A stretch of DNA of 64,000 nt from Microvirga massiliensis (GTDB taxonomy: Bacteria; Pseudomonadota; Alphaproteobacteria; Rhizobiales; Beijerinckiaceae): the NCBI RefSeq assembly GCF_001006805.1, contig NZ_LN811361.1, positions 1-64,000 on the forward strand, given 5' to 3'. The notes below the pieces were generated by a model. The model did not search any database and was not told where the DNA came from. It saw only the letters and a list, made by a program, of their open reading frames with translations. Shown here in pieces: positions 9,073 to 17,378 of this stretch (the stretch's first letter is position 1; each line of letters starts with the position of its first letter). Made by a program: the position numbers and the translations under genes.

Positions 9073-10182
9073 ATGTCTCCTTCGAATCCCTCCCGCCAAC
9101 AGAACTCTCCGTCCCGGGGCTCTCCTTTCCGGAGCTTCCCGTATGGGCGGTTCGCGTTTGCCCTTGGCCTCGGCGTGCTCGGTGGCCTTCTCTTCTCCGC
9201 CCTGCGGTTGCCGCTCCCCTGGATGCTGGGCTCCATGACGGTCTGCACCATCGGCTCTCTGTTTCGTATGCCGATCGCAGCCCCGAGCCTCGTCCGCCCG
9301 CCGATGACCGCGATCATCGGAGTGCTTCTCGGCTCCGGCTTCTCCCCGGCCCTCCTGGGCCATTTGGGAAGCTGGACCATCAGCATGCTGGGCCTCCTGC
9401 TGTTCGTAATCGTCGCCGGGGCGGCCTGTGTGCTGTTTCTCCGCAAGGTCGCCCGGCTCGACGTGACGACGGCCTACTTCGCGGCGATGCCGGGCGGGCT
9501 CGTGGAAATGGTCATCCTCGGCGAGCAGCGAGGCGGAGATGCCCGGGTCATCGCGCTGATGCATTCCGCGCGGGTTCTCCTCGTGGTCATGACGCTGCCG
9601 TTTCTCGTTCAGGCGCTCGCGGGCGCCGGCACCATTGCGCGCAGCCGGATCGGCATCTCCGTTCTCGAAGCCCCCTGGACGAATCACGCATGGCTGATCG
9701 GGACCGCGATCGCCGGCGTTGCTCTCGGCCGGCTCCTGCGCCTGCGCGCCGCCTTCCTGCTCGGCCCGATGCTGGCGAGCGCAGCCACCCATCTCGCAGG
9801 GTTGACGGATTTCGTGCCCCCTTACGAGATCATCAACCTCGCCCAGCTCGTCCTCGGCACGACGATCGGCTGCAGTTTCGCCGGCACCGCGTTCAGGGAG
9901 ATTCGGCGCATCTTCGCGATGTCGATCGGCACGACCGTCATCCTGCTCGCGATTACCCTGGTGTTCGCGGTCGTCCTCAACCGGCTGTCGCCGTTCGAGA
10001 CCACGGCGCTTCTCCTGGCCTACTCCCCTGGCGGCTTGGCCGAGATGAGCCTGATCGCTCTCGCCCTGCAGCTCGAAGTGGCCTTCGTCGCGGCGCACCA
10101 CATCGTCCGGCTGTTTCTCGTCCTGATCGGGGCGGAGGCCGTCTTCACCGCCCTCGCCCGCCTGCGACGATCGCCGAGCTGA
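9073..10182 (+). CDS. AbrB family membrane protein (putative transporter/regulator)
   Basis: This integral membrane protein of 369 residues contains two tandem copies of the AbrB-duplication domain: LRLPLPWMLGSM near residue 35 in the first half matches LRAAFLLGPMLAS in the second, and MPGGLVEMVILG matches SPGGLAEMSLIA. The domain gives about ten membrane segments. Family members are annotated as ammonia-monooxygenase-like regulators or as putative transporters; no substrate is established. The ATG at 9073 starts directly before the hydrophobic region, while the upstream extension is unlike the family. The stop codon abuts that of the opposite MaoC gene with no spacer. Confidence 0.8.
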   Translation: MSPSNPSRQQNSPSRGSPFRSFPYGRFAFALGLGVLGGLLFSALRLPLPWMLGSMTVCTIGSLFRMPIAAPSLVRPPMTAIIGVLLGSGFSPALLGHLGSWTISMLGLLLFVIVAGAACVLFLRKVARLDVTTAYFAAMPGGLVEMVILGEQRGGDARVIALMHSARVLLVVMTLPFLVQALAGAGTIARSRIGISVLEAPWTNHAWLIGTAIAGVALGRLLRLRAAFLLGPMLASAATHLAGLTDFVPPYEIINLAQLVLGTTIGCSFAGTAFREIRRIFAMSIGTTVILLAITLVFAVVLNRLSPFETTALLLAYSPGGLAEMSLIALALQLEVAFVAAHHIVRLFLVLIGAEAVFTALARLRRSPS

Positions 10183-10638
10183 TCAACCGAGGCGCAGGCG
10201 GTCTGCGCTCTCCCGGGCGGGGACTTTCACGACCGCCTCGCCGTCGAGGACAACCTCGCCGGCCACGGAACACGTGCAAGCCAGGCGGGCGCGGCGGCGC
10301 TCTGGAGTCAGTTCAGCAACTTCGACCACGACATCGACCGTATCTCCGATCCGAACCGGAGCGCGGAAATTCAGGGACTGGCTCACATAGACGGCGCCCG
10401 GACCGGGCAGCCGCGTGCCGAGGACCGCGGAGATCAGACCGGCCGTATACAGGCCATGGGCAATTCTGGTGCCGAACGGCGTCTTCGCCGCAAAATGCTC
10501 CGAAAGATGGATCGGGTTCCGGTCGCCGGTGATTTCCGCAAATCCGACCACGTCCGCTGACGAGATGGTCTTCGAGAGCTTTTCCGACATGCCGACGGAA
10601 AGATCCTCGAAATACAAAATCCGCAGTTCTGGCAACAT
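10183..10638 (-). CDS. MaoC-like (R)-specific enoyl-CoA hydratase
   Basis: A 151-residue single hot-dog-fold protein with the hydratase-2 signature: GDRNPIHLSEHFA, near residues 37-49, carries the Asp and His that activate water in PhaJ-type (R)-specific enoyl-CoA hydratases, followed by FGTRIAHGLYTAGLIS. It would hydrate trans-2-enoyl-CoA to (R)-3-hydroxyacyl-CoA in the cytoplasm. The ATG at 10636-10638 is chosen because the frame upstream runs into the preceding hydrolase gene; the gap between the two is 28 bases, so they are probably cotranscribed. Its own terminator would have to lie inside the opposing gene. Confidence 0.85.
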   Translation of the reverse strand: MLPELRILYFEDLSVGMSEKLSKTISSADVVGFAEITGDRNPIHLSEHFAAKTPFGTRIAHGLYTAGLISAVLGTRLPGPGAVYVSQSLNFRAPVRIGDTVDVVVEVAELTPERRRARLACTCSVAGEVVLDGEAVVKVPARESADRLRLG

Positions 10639-10666
10639 ATCCGGGCTCGCTTGAGGGAACGGTCGG

Positions 10667-11908
10667 TCAGGGGGCAGCGAAGCGCCGATCGTATTCCAGA
10701 ACCGCATTCAGCAGAACCTGCGCCCCCGCCGCGCACTCGTCGAACGTGGTGCTTTCCGCCTCGTTGTGGCTGAGGCCGCCGGCACAGGGCACGAAGATCA
10801 TGGTCGTCGGCACGACGCGGGCGATATAGGCCGCGTCGTGCCCCGCCCCCGACACGATGTCCCGCGTCGAAAAACCCGCACGCGCTACGCCCGCCCTGAC
10901 GGAAGCAATGCACTCGGGATCGAAGCGGACGGCGGGCGAGTCCCAGACCTTGCGGGTGACGAGCTCGAGCCCGATCTCCCCGGCGATTGCCGGAACCGCC
11001 TCGTGAAATTCGCGCTCCATGCGTTCCAGAACGGAGTCGTCGGGGTGCCGGAGATCGACGGCCAGGAAGACATGCCCCGGAACGACATTCCTGGAATTCG
11101 GGCTCACCTCCATGAGGCCGACCGTCCCGACAGCGGCAGGCGCATGCCGCTTCGCGATGGCATCGACGCGCTCCACGATCCGGGCGGCGCCGAGAAGCGC
11201 ATTCCGACGCAGATTCATGGGAGTCGATGCATGCGACTCGCTCCCGGTCAGCTCAATCTCGTACCAGCGCATCCCCTGCACGCCGGTGACGATGCCGATC
11301 ATTTTCTCCTCGGCCTCGAGGATCGGGCCCTGCTCGATGTGCAATTCGAACATCGCGCCGAACGGGACCGATCCGGCCGGTGCATCGCCCCGATAGCCGA
11401 TGGCCTCGAGCGCGTCGGCGAAGCGAACGCCCTGCCGATCCTCGCGGCTGTCCGCATAGGCGCGGTCGAACACGCCCGCATAGACGCCGGACCCCAGCAT
11501 CGCGGGTGCGAAGCGGGAGCCCTCCTCGTTCGTCCAGTTGACCAGCAGGAGCGGCGCGTTCGTCTCGTAGCCGAGATCATGGAGCGTGCGCAGCGCTTCC
11601 AGCCCGGCGAGCACGCCGAGCACGCCGTCGAACTTGCCGCCTGTGGGCTGGGTATCGAGATGGCTGCCGATGGCGATCGGCACCACGTCGGATCGGCGGC
11701 CTGGCCGGTAAGCGAACATGTTTCCGACCTCGTCGACCGTCACCTGACAGCCGAGCGCCTCCACCTGGGCCCGGAACCAGTCCCGGACCTCCCGGTCGAG
11801 ATCGGTCAGGGTGAGGCGGCAGATCCCGCCCTTGGCCGTGCCACCGATCTGCGCGGTCTCCATGAGGCTGTCCCAGAGGCGCTGGGCATCGATGGTGAGG
11901 TTCTGCAC
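10667..11908 (-). CDS. M20 family Zn-dependent amidohydrolase (N-carbamoyl amino acid hydrolase / beta-ureidopropionase type)
   Basis: This 413-residue protein belongs to the hydantoinase/carbamoylase branch of M20 peptidases. Metal ligands sit in GSHLDTQPTGGKFDG (His about 83, Asp about 94), then NEEGSRF with the catalytic Glu pair, and ELHIEQGPILE; a distal GAGHDAAY motif is also present. Such enzymes release carbamate or ammonia from N-carbamoyl amino acids, ureidopropionate or allantoate. The neighbouring beta-alanine-type transaminase favours beta-ureidopropionase, but allantoate or L-carbamoylase activity cannot be excluded. The start is a GTG at 11906-11908 with a good AGGAG ribosome-binding site six bases upstream; the longer frame lacks one. 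Confidence 0.85.
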   Translation of the reverse strand: MQNLTIDAQRLWDSLMETAQIGGTAKGGICRLTLTDLDREVRDWFRAQVEALGCQVTVDEVGNMFAYRPGRRSDVVPIAIGSHLDTQPTGGKFDGVLGVLAGLEALRTLHDLGYETNAPLLLVNWTNEEGSRFAPAMLGSGVYAGVFDRAYADSREDRQGVRFADALEAIGYRGDAPAGSVPFGAMFELHIEQGPILEAEEKMIGIVTGVQGMRWYEIELTGSESHASTPMNLRRNALLGAARIVERVDAIAKRHAPAAVGTVGLMEVSPNSRNVVPGHVFLAVDLRHPDDSVLERMEREFHEAVPAIAGEIGLELVTRKVWDSPAVRFDPECIASVRAGVARAGFSTRDIVSGAGHDAAYIARVVPTTMIFVPCAGGLSHNEAESTTFDECAAGAQVLLNAVLEYDRRFAAP

Positions 11909-12029
11909 GTTTTTCTCCTGATCGATGCCCCGCCCTTTCGAGGGCAGAGTAGCGTGAAAGCACATTTACCCCGGCCGGAAGCTTCGAGCCGAAGCTCCCC
12001 CTTCTGCCCCGGAGTGCTGTTCGATCGTC

Positions 12030-13361
12030 CTATGCCGCAGTCTTGAGAACATCCGCGATAGTGCCCACGAGCTCGTCGATCTGCTCCTTGGAGATGATCA
12101 GCGGCGGCGAGAGCGCGATGATGTCGCCGGTCGTGCGGATCAGGACGCCGCGCTCGAAGCACTCGAGGAAGACCGAGAAGGCGCGCTTCGTCGGTTCCCC
12201 TTGCATCGGCTCGAGTTCGATGGCGCCGATGAGGCCGATATTGCGCGTGTCGACGACGTGCCGGACGCCCTTGAGGGAGTGGATGGCGTCTTCCCAGTAA
12301 GAGGCGAGTTCCGACACCCGCGTCAGCAGCCCCTCGTCGTCATAGGTATCGAGCGTCGCGAGGCCTGCCGCGCAGGCCACCGGGTGCGCCGAATAGGTGT
12401 AGCCGTGGAAGAACTCGATCAGGTGCTCGGGGCCCGTCATGAAGGCATCATGGATCTCGCTCTTCACGAAGACCGCGCCCATCGGGATGACGCCGTTCGT
12501 AATGCCCTTCGCGGTCGTGATGATATCCGGCGTGACGCCGAAATAATCTGCGGCGAAGGGCTGGCCGAGGCGGCCGAACCCAGTGATCACCTCGTCGAAG
12601 ATGAGCAGGATGCCGTGCCTGTCGCAGATCTCGCGGAGCCTCTTCAGATAGCCCTTGGGTGGGACGAGCACGCCGGTCGAGCAGGCGACCGGCTCGACGA
12701 TGACTGCCGCGATCGTCGAGGCATCGTGCAGTGCCACGAGCCGCTCGAGATCGTCCGCAAGTTCCGCGCCGTATTCCGGCTCGCCCCGGGTGAACGTGTT
12801 GCGGGCGGGATCATGGGTGTGGCGGATGTGATCGACGCCGCCGAGCAGCGTGCCGAACATCTTGCGGTTCGCCACGATGCCGCCGACCGAGATGCCACCG
12901 AAATTCACGCCGTGATAGCCGCGTTCCCGCCCGATCAGGCGCATGCGGGATCCTTCGCCGCGAACACGATGATAGGCGAGCGCGATCTTGAGCGCCGTGT
13001 CGACCGATTCCGAGCCCGAATTCGTGAAGAATACATGGTCGATGCCTTCCGGTGTGATCTGGGACAGCCGGTGGGCGAACTCGAAGGCCTTCGGATGGCT
13101 CATCTGGAAGGCGGGCGCGTAGTCGAGTTCCGCGACCTGGCGCTGGACGGCCTCGGTGATCTTCGGGCGGCCGTGGCCCGCATTCACGCACCACAGGCCC
13201 GCGGTGCCGTCGAGAACGCGGCGGTTGTCGTCCGTGACGTAATGCATGCCCTCCGCGGCCACGAGCATCCGCGGCGCCTTCTTGAACTGCCGGTTGGCCG
13301 TGAACGGCATCCAGAAGGCCGCGAGATCGTTCGGGAGGGGGCGGCGCATCTGAACATTCAT
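12030..13361 (-). CDS. Class III aminotransferase, omega-amino acid (beta-alanine):pyruvate type
   Basis: A 443-residue PLP enzyme. The Schiff-base lysine is K285 in TTAKGITNG, and the cofactor phosphate motif TNSGSESVDTALK is near residue 113. The GLWCVNAGHGRP segment around residues 56-66 is characteristic of beta-alanine:pyruvate and omega-amino-acid:pyruvate transaminases, which give malonate semialdehyde and alanine. The ATG at 13361 has AGGAGA a few bases upstream, and the open frame before it has no family resemblance. With the ureidopropionase-like gene 121 bases downstream it could complete the last steps of reductive pyrimidine breakdown, although no dihydropyrimidinase or dehydrogenase is in view. 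Confidence 0.88.
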   Translation of the reverse strand: MNVQMRRPLPNDLAAFWMPFTANRQFKKAPRMLVAAEGMHYVTDDNRRVLDGTAGLWCVNAGHGRPKITEAVQRQVAELDYAPAFQMSHPKAFEFAHRLSQITPEGIDHVFFTNSGSESVDTALKIALAYHRVRGEGSRMRLIGRERGYHGVNFGGISVGGIVANRKMFGTLLGGVDHIRHTHDPARNTFTRGEPEYGAELADDLERLVALHDASTIAAVIVEPVACSTGVLVPPKGYLKRLREICDRHGILLIFDEVITGFGRLGQPFAADYFGVTPDIITTAKGITNGVIPMGAVFVKSEIHDAFMTGPEHLIEFFHGYTYSAHPVACAAGLATLDTYDDEGLLTRVSELASYWEDAIHSLKGVRHVVDTRNIGLIGAIELEPMQGEPTKRAFSVFLECFERGVLIRTTGDIIALSPPLIISKEQIDELVGTIADVLKTAA

Positions 13362-13614
13362 GACATTCTCCTGGATATCCTGGCAGAGCGGTCGAGCATC
13401 CCGCAGCGAGGCCCGTCGCCGGCTTGCGACGGCGGCGCAACCGGCTGCCGGACAAGGGATAGCGGATCGGAGCGTGGCTGGCGAGAGAGGCAGGCCTGCA
13501 TGAGAACGGTGCGCAGCCGGCTCATTCTCGTGGACGGAAGGCACTTCCGCGGCGGGATCTTGCCCGGCAGCGCCCGACCGAACCCGGCCCACCCAAAATG
13601 GGAATCACGAGAAC

Positions 13615-14139
13615 CTAAAGTGCTCCGAGATCGTCCGCGGCCGTATCGTTGAGTTTCGCCTTGATGTTCGCCTTCATGACGGCCAGCACGCGTTCCGCCG
13701 TTTCGATGTCCTCGCGGCTCAAGCCCTCGAAGATGGACGCGTTGAGCCTACTGGAAACCTTGACCATATCCTTGAGGACGGCCCTGCCCTGGTCCGTGAC
13801 GACGACGCGCTTCGCCCGGCGATCGTCGCGGTCCGGCCGACGTTCGACGAAGCCGCTGGCTTCGAGCCGGTCGATCAATCCGCCGAGGGTCACCTTGCCG
13901 ACTTCGAGCACCTTGGCGAGTTCGGTCTGCAGCATGCCTTCCGGCATCTGCCGGGAGAGTTGGGCTAGCACCCACCACTGGGATCGGGTCAACCCCAACG
14001 GCCGCACCTCCTGATCGTACAAGGTGCTCCGCATCCGGGAGACGTCATGGACGAGAAAATTGATGCGGGTGCCCTGCTCTCTCACCTCGTGACGGGCTTC
14101 GGCGGGCTTCTCTCGGCGCCTCGCAAGGGTCTTCGTCAT
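13615..14139 (-). CDS. MarR family transcriptional regulator
   Basis: This protein of about 174 residues has the MarR winged helix: LGLTRSQWWVLAQLS, then QTELAKVLEVGKVTLGGLIDRLEASGFVERRPDRDDRRAKRVVVT, covering recognition helix and wing. An N-terminal basic tail precedes it. Two starts are possible: ATG at 14139, with a GGAAG a few bases upstream, or ATG at 14178 without any visible site; I prefer the first. It is divergent from the acyl-CoA dehydrogenase operon, with 198 bases between them that contain an imperfect palindrome, so it probably controls that operon in response to a CoA thioester or aromatic acid. The effector is unknown. Confidence 0.88.
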   Translation of the reverse strand: MTKTLARRREKPAEARHEVREQGTRINFLVHDVSRMRSTLYDQEVRPLGLTRSQWWVLAQLSRQMPEGMLQTELAKVLEVGKVTLGGLIDRLEASGFVERRPDRDDRRAKRVVVTDQGRAVLKDMVKVSSRLNASIFEGLSREDIETAERVLAVMKANIKAKLNDTAADDLGAL

Positions 14140-14173
14140 TCCGCTTCCGTCACTCTCGGCCCAGACTCTATCC

Positions 14174-14212
14174 GACATGCCGTCAGTCTACCGCATTGCG
14201 TACGGCCATGTC
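14174..14212. promoter_or_regulatory. Imperfect palindrome between MarR gene and its divergent operon
   Basis: GACATGCCGT at 14174-14183 and ACGGCCATGTC at 14202-14212 form an inverted repeat with a single bulged base and an 18-base spacer. The position next to the divergent marR-type gene makes it a candidate operator. The spacer is longer than in many MarR sites, so this is tentative. Confidence 0.35.
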
Positions 14213-14337
14213 AGACCTCGAAGACGCTCCATCCCTGTTGCAGAGGCCGGCGATGAAGGTGGGCCCGGTTACTCGCCGGCACGAATAGTGCGCTTGCATA
14301 CGATAAGGATAGCTGCTAATCGACGAGGCATCAACCC

Positions 14338-15582
14338 GTGGCCTCGGTCGAGCAGAATGCAGCTCGCGCGCTCGCGACCGACAATGCGAGAGCAGGGATG
14401 GATTCACTCGGCGCCATCATGGATCCGGCATCGGAAGACCACCGCGCGATCCGCGAGGGAGTGCGCGCGGTTGTGTCCCGCTTCGACGACGAGTACTGGC
14501 TCGCGCGAGACGATGACGGCGAGTTTCCCCGTGAATTCCACCGGGCAATGGCCGATGCCGGCTGGCTCGGAATCACGATGCCAGAAGACCTGGGAGGCGC
14601 TGGGCTCGGCGTCACCGAAGCGGCCATCATGATGCACGAGGTCGCAAGTCATGGCGGCGGCATGGCCGCCGCGTCGGCCGTCCACATCAACCTGTTCGGC
14701 CCCCATCCGATCGTCGTGCATGGAACGCCCGATCAGAAGGCGCGCTGGGTGCCGTCGCTGATCGAAGGCAAGCATCAGTGCTGCTTCGGCTTCACCGAGC
14801 CCGATGCCGGCCTGGATACGACGAAGATCAAGACTTTTGCCGAGAAGGTGCCGGGCGGCTATGTCGTGCATGGCCAGAAGGTCTGGACGTCGACCGCGCA
14901 GGTCGCGAACAAGATCATGCTGCTGACGCGGACGACCCGGTTCGAGAACGTCTCGCGTCCCACGGACGGGATCACGATCTTCTACACCGATCTCGATCGC
15001 TCGAAGATCGAGGTTCGGAAGATTCCCAAGATGGGCCGCAAGGCCGTCGATTCGAACGCGATCTTCATCGATGGGCTGTTCATTCCGGACGAAGACCGCA
15101 TCGGCGAGGAAGGCAAAGGCTTCGGCTATATCCTGCACAGCCTGAATCCCGAGCGCGTGCTCGTCGCCATGGAGGCGATCGGCATCGGGCAGGACGCGCT
15201 GCGCCGCGCCGCGCAATATGCCCGCGAGCGTATCGTCTTCGATCGTCCGATCGGCAAGAACCAGGGCATCCAGCACCCGCTCGCAGAGCGCTGGATGGCT
15301 CTCGAAGCGGCCTACCTCATGGCGATGAAAGCAGCCTGGCTCTACGACAACAAGCGACCCTGCGGGGCCGAGGCCAACAGCGCCAAGTTCCTGGGCGCCC
15401 GCGCGGGCTATGATTCCTGTCTGCAGGCCGTCATGACGCTGGGCGGCTTCGGCTACGCAAAGGAATATCATGTCGAGCGGCTGCTTCGCGAAGTAACGGT
15501 CACGCGGATCGCCCCCATCACCGAGCAGCTCATTCTCTCTTTCATCGCGGAGAAGGTTCTCGATCTGCCGAAATCATACTGA
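14338..15582 (+). CDS. Acyl-CoA dehydrogenase
   Basis: This flavoprotein of about 414 residues has the full acyl-CoA dehydrogenase layout: an N-terminal helical domain ending in GITMPEDLGGAGLG, a middle beta domain with CCFGFTEPDAGLDTT and KVWTSTAQ for FAD contacts, and a C-terminal helical domain with TLGGFGYAKEYHVERLLRE. The segment normally reading YEGTSEIQ reads RIAPITEQL, so the usual catalytic Glu position is altered, as in a known subgroup whose members also end in LDLPKSY-like tails. The frame begins with GTG at 14338; ATG at 14398 behind a purine-rich GAGAGCAGGG is an alternative. It heads a four-gene operon with a cupin, a CoA-transferase and an oxidoreductase. The substrate is unknown. 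Confidence 0.88.
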   Translation: MASVEQNAARALATDNARAGMDSLGAIMDPASEDHRAIREGVRAVVSRFDDEYWLARDDDGEFPREFHRAMADAGWLGITMPEDLGGAGLGVTEAAIMMHEVASHGGGMAAASAVHINLFGPHPIVVHGTPDQKARWVPSLIEGKHQCCFGFTEPDAGLDTTKIKTFAEKVPGGYVVHGQKVWTSTAQVANKIMLLTRTTRFENVSRPTDGITIFYTDLDRSKIEVRKIPKMGRKAVDSNAIFIDGLFIPDEDRIGEEGKGFGYILHSLNPERVLVAMEAIGIGQDALRRAAQYARERIVFDRPIGKNQGIQHPLAERWMALEAAYLMAMKAAWLYDNKRPCGAEANSAKFLGARAGYDSCLQAVMTLGGFGYAKEYHVERLLREVTVTRIAPITEQLILSFIAEKVLDLPKSY

Positions 15583-15680
15583 AGCCCGATCATAGTTTCC
15601 GGGCACACAGGCTCGTCAATGGACGAGGGTCATGGAGCGCCGGCCCGGTCCATGTCGTTCGAACAGGGAGGTTGACCAGG

Positions 15681-16058
15681 ATGACTCGTCGCTACGTGCG
15701 GTCCTTGCAGGATGTGCCCGCCTATCACCCTGCCAATCACACCGGGACCACCAACCGGCGGCTGATCAGTCCCGAGACCGTTGGCGCCCGCCAGATCGAA
15801 GTTCTGCACGGGACCATCGAGCCCGGCGATGGCGCCAGCCGTCATGCTCATCCCGGCATCGAACAGGTGTGCTATGTGCTCGACGGTGAGGCCGAAGTCG
15901 AGATCAATGGCGAAAGCGCGCGGATCGGGCCAGGGGATTGCTGCTTCTTCCCGGCCGATACGATGCACCGCTTGGTCGTGACGGGTGATCGCCCTCTCAA
16001 GGTGCTGGTCATGTATACGCCGCCCTACTGCGAAGACCCCTCCAAGGTCTTGCGCTGA
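15681..16058 (+). CDS. Cupin domain protein
   Basis: A 125-residue single-domain cupin. Motif 1, GDGASRHAHPGIEQVCYVLDGEAEV, carries the two His and one Glu metal ligands. Motif 2, GPGDCCFFPADTMHRL, carries the last His. Small cupins of this kind bind Fe, Mn or Zn and act as isomerases, dioxygenases or ligand sensors; nothing here tells which. The ATG at 15681 has AGGGAGG at 15665-15671. It lies between the acyl-CoA dehydrogenase and CoA-transferase genes and is surely part of that operon. Confidence 0.8.
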   Translation: MTRRYVRSLQDVPAYHPANHTGTTNRRLISPETVGARQIEVLHGTIEPGDGASRHAHPGIEQVCYVLDGEAEVEINGESARIGPGDCCFFPADTMHRLVVTGDRPLKVLVMYTPPYCEDPSKVLR

Positions 16059-16114
16059 CATTCTCTACGAAAAGAATATGAGCTCCCATCCGCTCCCGAG
16101 TGTGCTGCAGGATC

Positions 16115-17350
16115 ATGGCTGGAACAGAAGGTGACACATCGAACCGCGCGTCGGGTCCGCTGTCCGGGATGCGCATCATCGACATGACGTCAGTCCTGAT
16201 GGGACCCTTTGCAACGCAGATGCTCGGCGATTACGGAGCCGACGTGATCAAGGTCGAAAGCCCCGAAGGCGATCTGATGCGGCTCGGGGGCGCGATGCGC
16301 AATCCCAAGATGGGCTCGATCTATCTGCAGGCGAACCGCAACAAGCGCAGCATCGTCCTCGATGTGAAGACCGAGGCCGGCCGGAATGCCCTTCTGGAAC
16401 TCTGCAGAAATGCGGATGCGCTGATCCACAACGTGCGCACCGCTGCGATGGCGCGGCTTCGTCTCTCCTACGAGGACGTCCGCGCCGTCAACGAGGAGAT
16501 CGTCTATGTGGCGCTCGTCGGATATGGCGAGAACGGTCCCTATGCGGGCAAACCTGCCTATGACGATCTGATTCAGGGGATCTCGGCCATCCCGTCCCTG
16601 TTCTCGCAGGGGGGCCGCAGCGAACCGCGCTTCGTTCCCGTCAACATGGCCGACCGCGTCGTCGGCCTCAACGCCGCCCATGCGATCCTGGCGGCCCTCC
16701 TGTGCCGGGAGCGGACCGGAAAAGGCCAGAGCGTCGAAGTCCCGATGTTCGAGACGATGACCCAATTCGTCCTGGGCGACCATTTCGGTGGGCTGAGCTT
16801 CGATCCGCCGACGGGTCCAGCCGGTTACAACCGGCTCCTCTCGCCCGATCGCCGTCCCTACAAGACCAGGGACGGGTATCTCTGCGTGCTCGTCTATACC
16901 GACAAGCAATGGGAGAACTTCTTCCGGGCCATTGGACAATTGGAGGAGTTCCACCGGAACCCACTCTATTCCGACCATGCGACCCGCACGCGCAACTATG
17001 ACCGGGTTTATGCCGATCTCGCGGCTCATCTCGAGGCTCGCACCACCGAGGAGTGGACGAGGCTTCTAACCGAGAACGACATTCCGTGTGTCCCGGCCTA
17101 CGATATCGAGCAGCTTCTCGATGATCCGCACATCCAATCGGTCGGGCTGATCCGGGATATGGACCATCCGTCCGAGGGGAGGATCAGAATGGTCGGGCCG
17201 CCGTCGCGGTGGAGTCTCACCCAACCGGACATTCGCAGCCATCCGCCGCGGCTCGGAGAGAACACCCGCGAGATCCTCGCTGAGATCGGCCTTTCGGACA
17301 GCGAGATCGACGGCATGCTTGCATCCGGCGCAGCGAGAGAAGCATCCTGA
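16115..17350 (+). CDS. CaiB/BaiF family (class III) CoA-transferase
   Basis: A 411-residue cytoplasmic enzyme of the formyl-CoA transferase/CaiB family. The N-terminal GMRIIDMTSVLMGPFATQMLGDYGADVIKVE is diagnostic. PAYDDLIQG contains the catalytic-type Asp, and the ERTGKGQSVEVPMFETM segment follows. The family moves CoA between carboxylic acids and would activate the operon's substrate, which the acyl-CoA dehydrogenase would then oxidise. The ATG at 16115 is preferred over one five codons earlier because the family homology begins close to it. The MDR oxidoreductase gene starts 28 bases after the stop. Confidence 0.88.
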   Translation: MAGTEGDTSNRASGPLSGMRIIDMTSVLMGPFATQMLGDYGADVIKVESPEGDLMRLGGAMRNPKMGSIYLQANRNKRSIVLDVKTEAGRNALLELCRNADALIHNVRTAAMARLRLSYEDVRAVNEEIVYVALVGYGENGPYAGKPAYDDLIQGISAIPSLFSQGGRSEPRFVPVNMADRVVGLNAAHAILAALLCRERTGKGQSVEVPMFETMTQFVLGDHFGGLSFDPPTGPAGYNRLLSPDRRPYKTRDGYLCVLVYTDKQWENFFRAIGQLEEFHRNPLYSDHATRTRNYDRVYADLAAHLEARTTEEWTRLLTENDIPCVPAYDIEQLLDDPHIQSVGLIRDMDHPSEGRIRMVGPPSRWSLTQPDIRSHPPRLGENTREILAEIGLSDSEIDGMLASGAAREAS

Positions 17351-17378
17351 GCCCGGCATTCGCGAGGACGATGCGAGA

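Noticed and set aside
8623..10101. Minus-strand open frame of 492 codons
   Set aside because: It lies opposite the AbrB-type gene, is dominated by Arg, Gly and Glu, and is a high-GC mirror of that gene.
10766..13652. Long plus-strand frames (426 and 483 codons)
   Set aside because: They are antisense to the M20 hydrolase and the transaminase, both of which have intact catalytic motifs and ribosome-binding sites.
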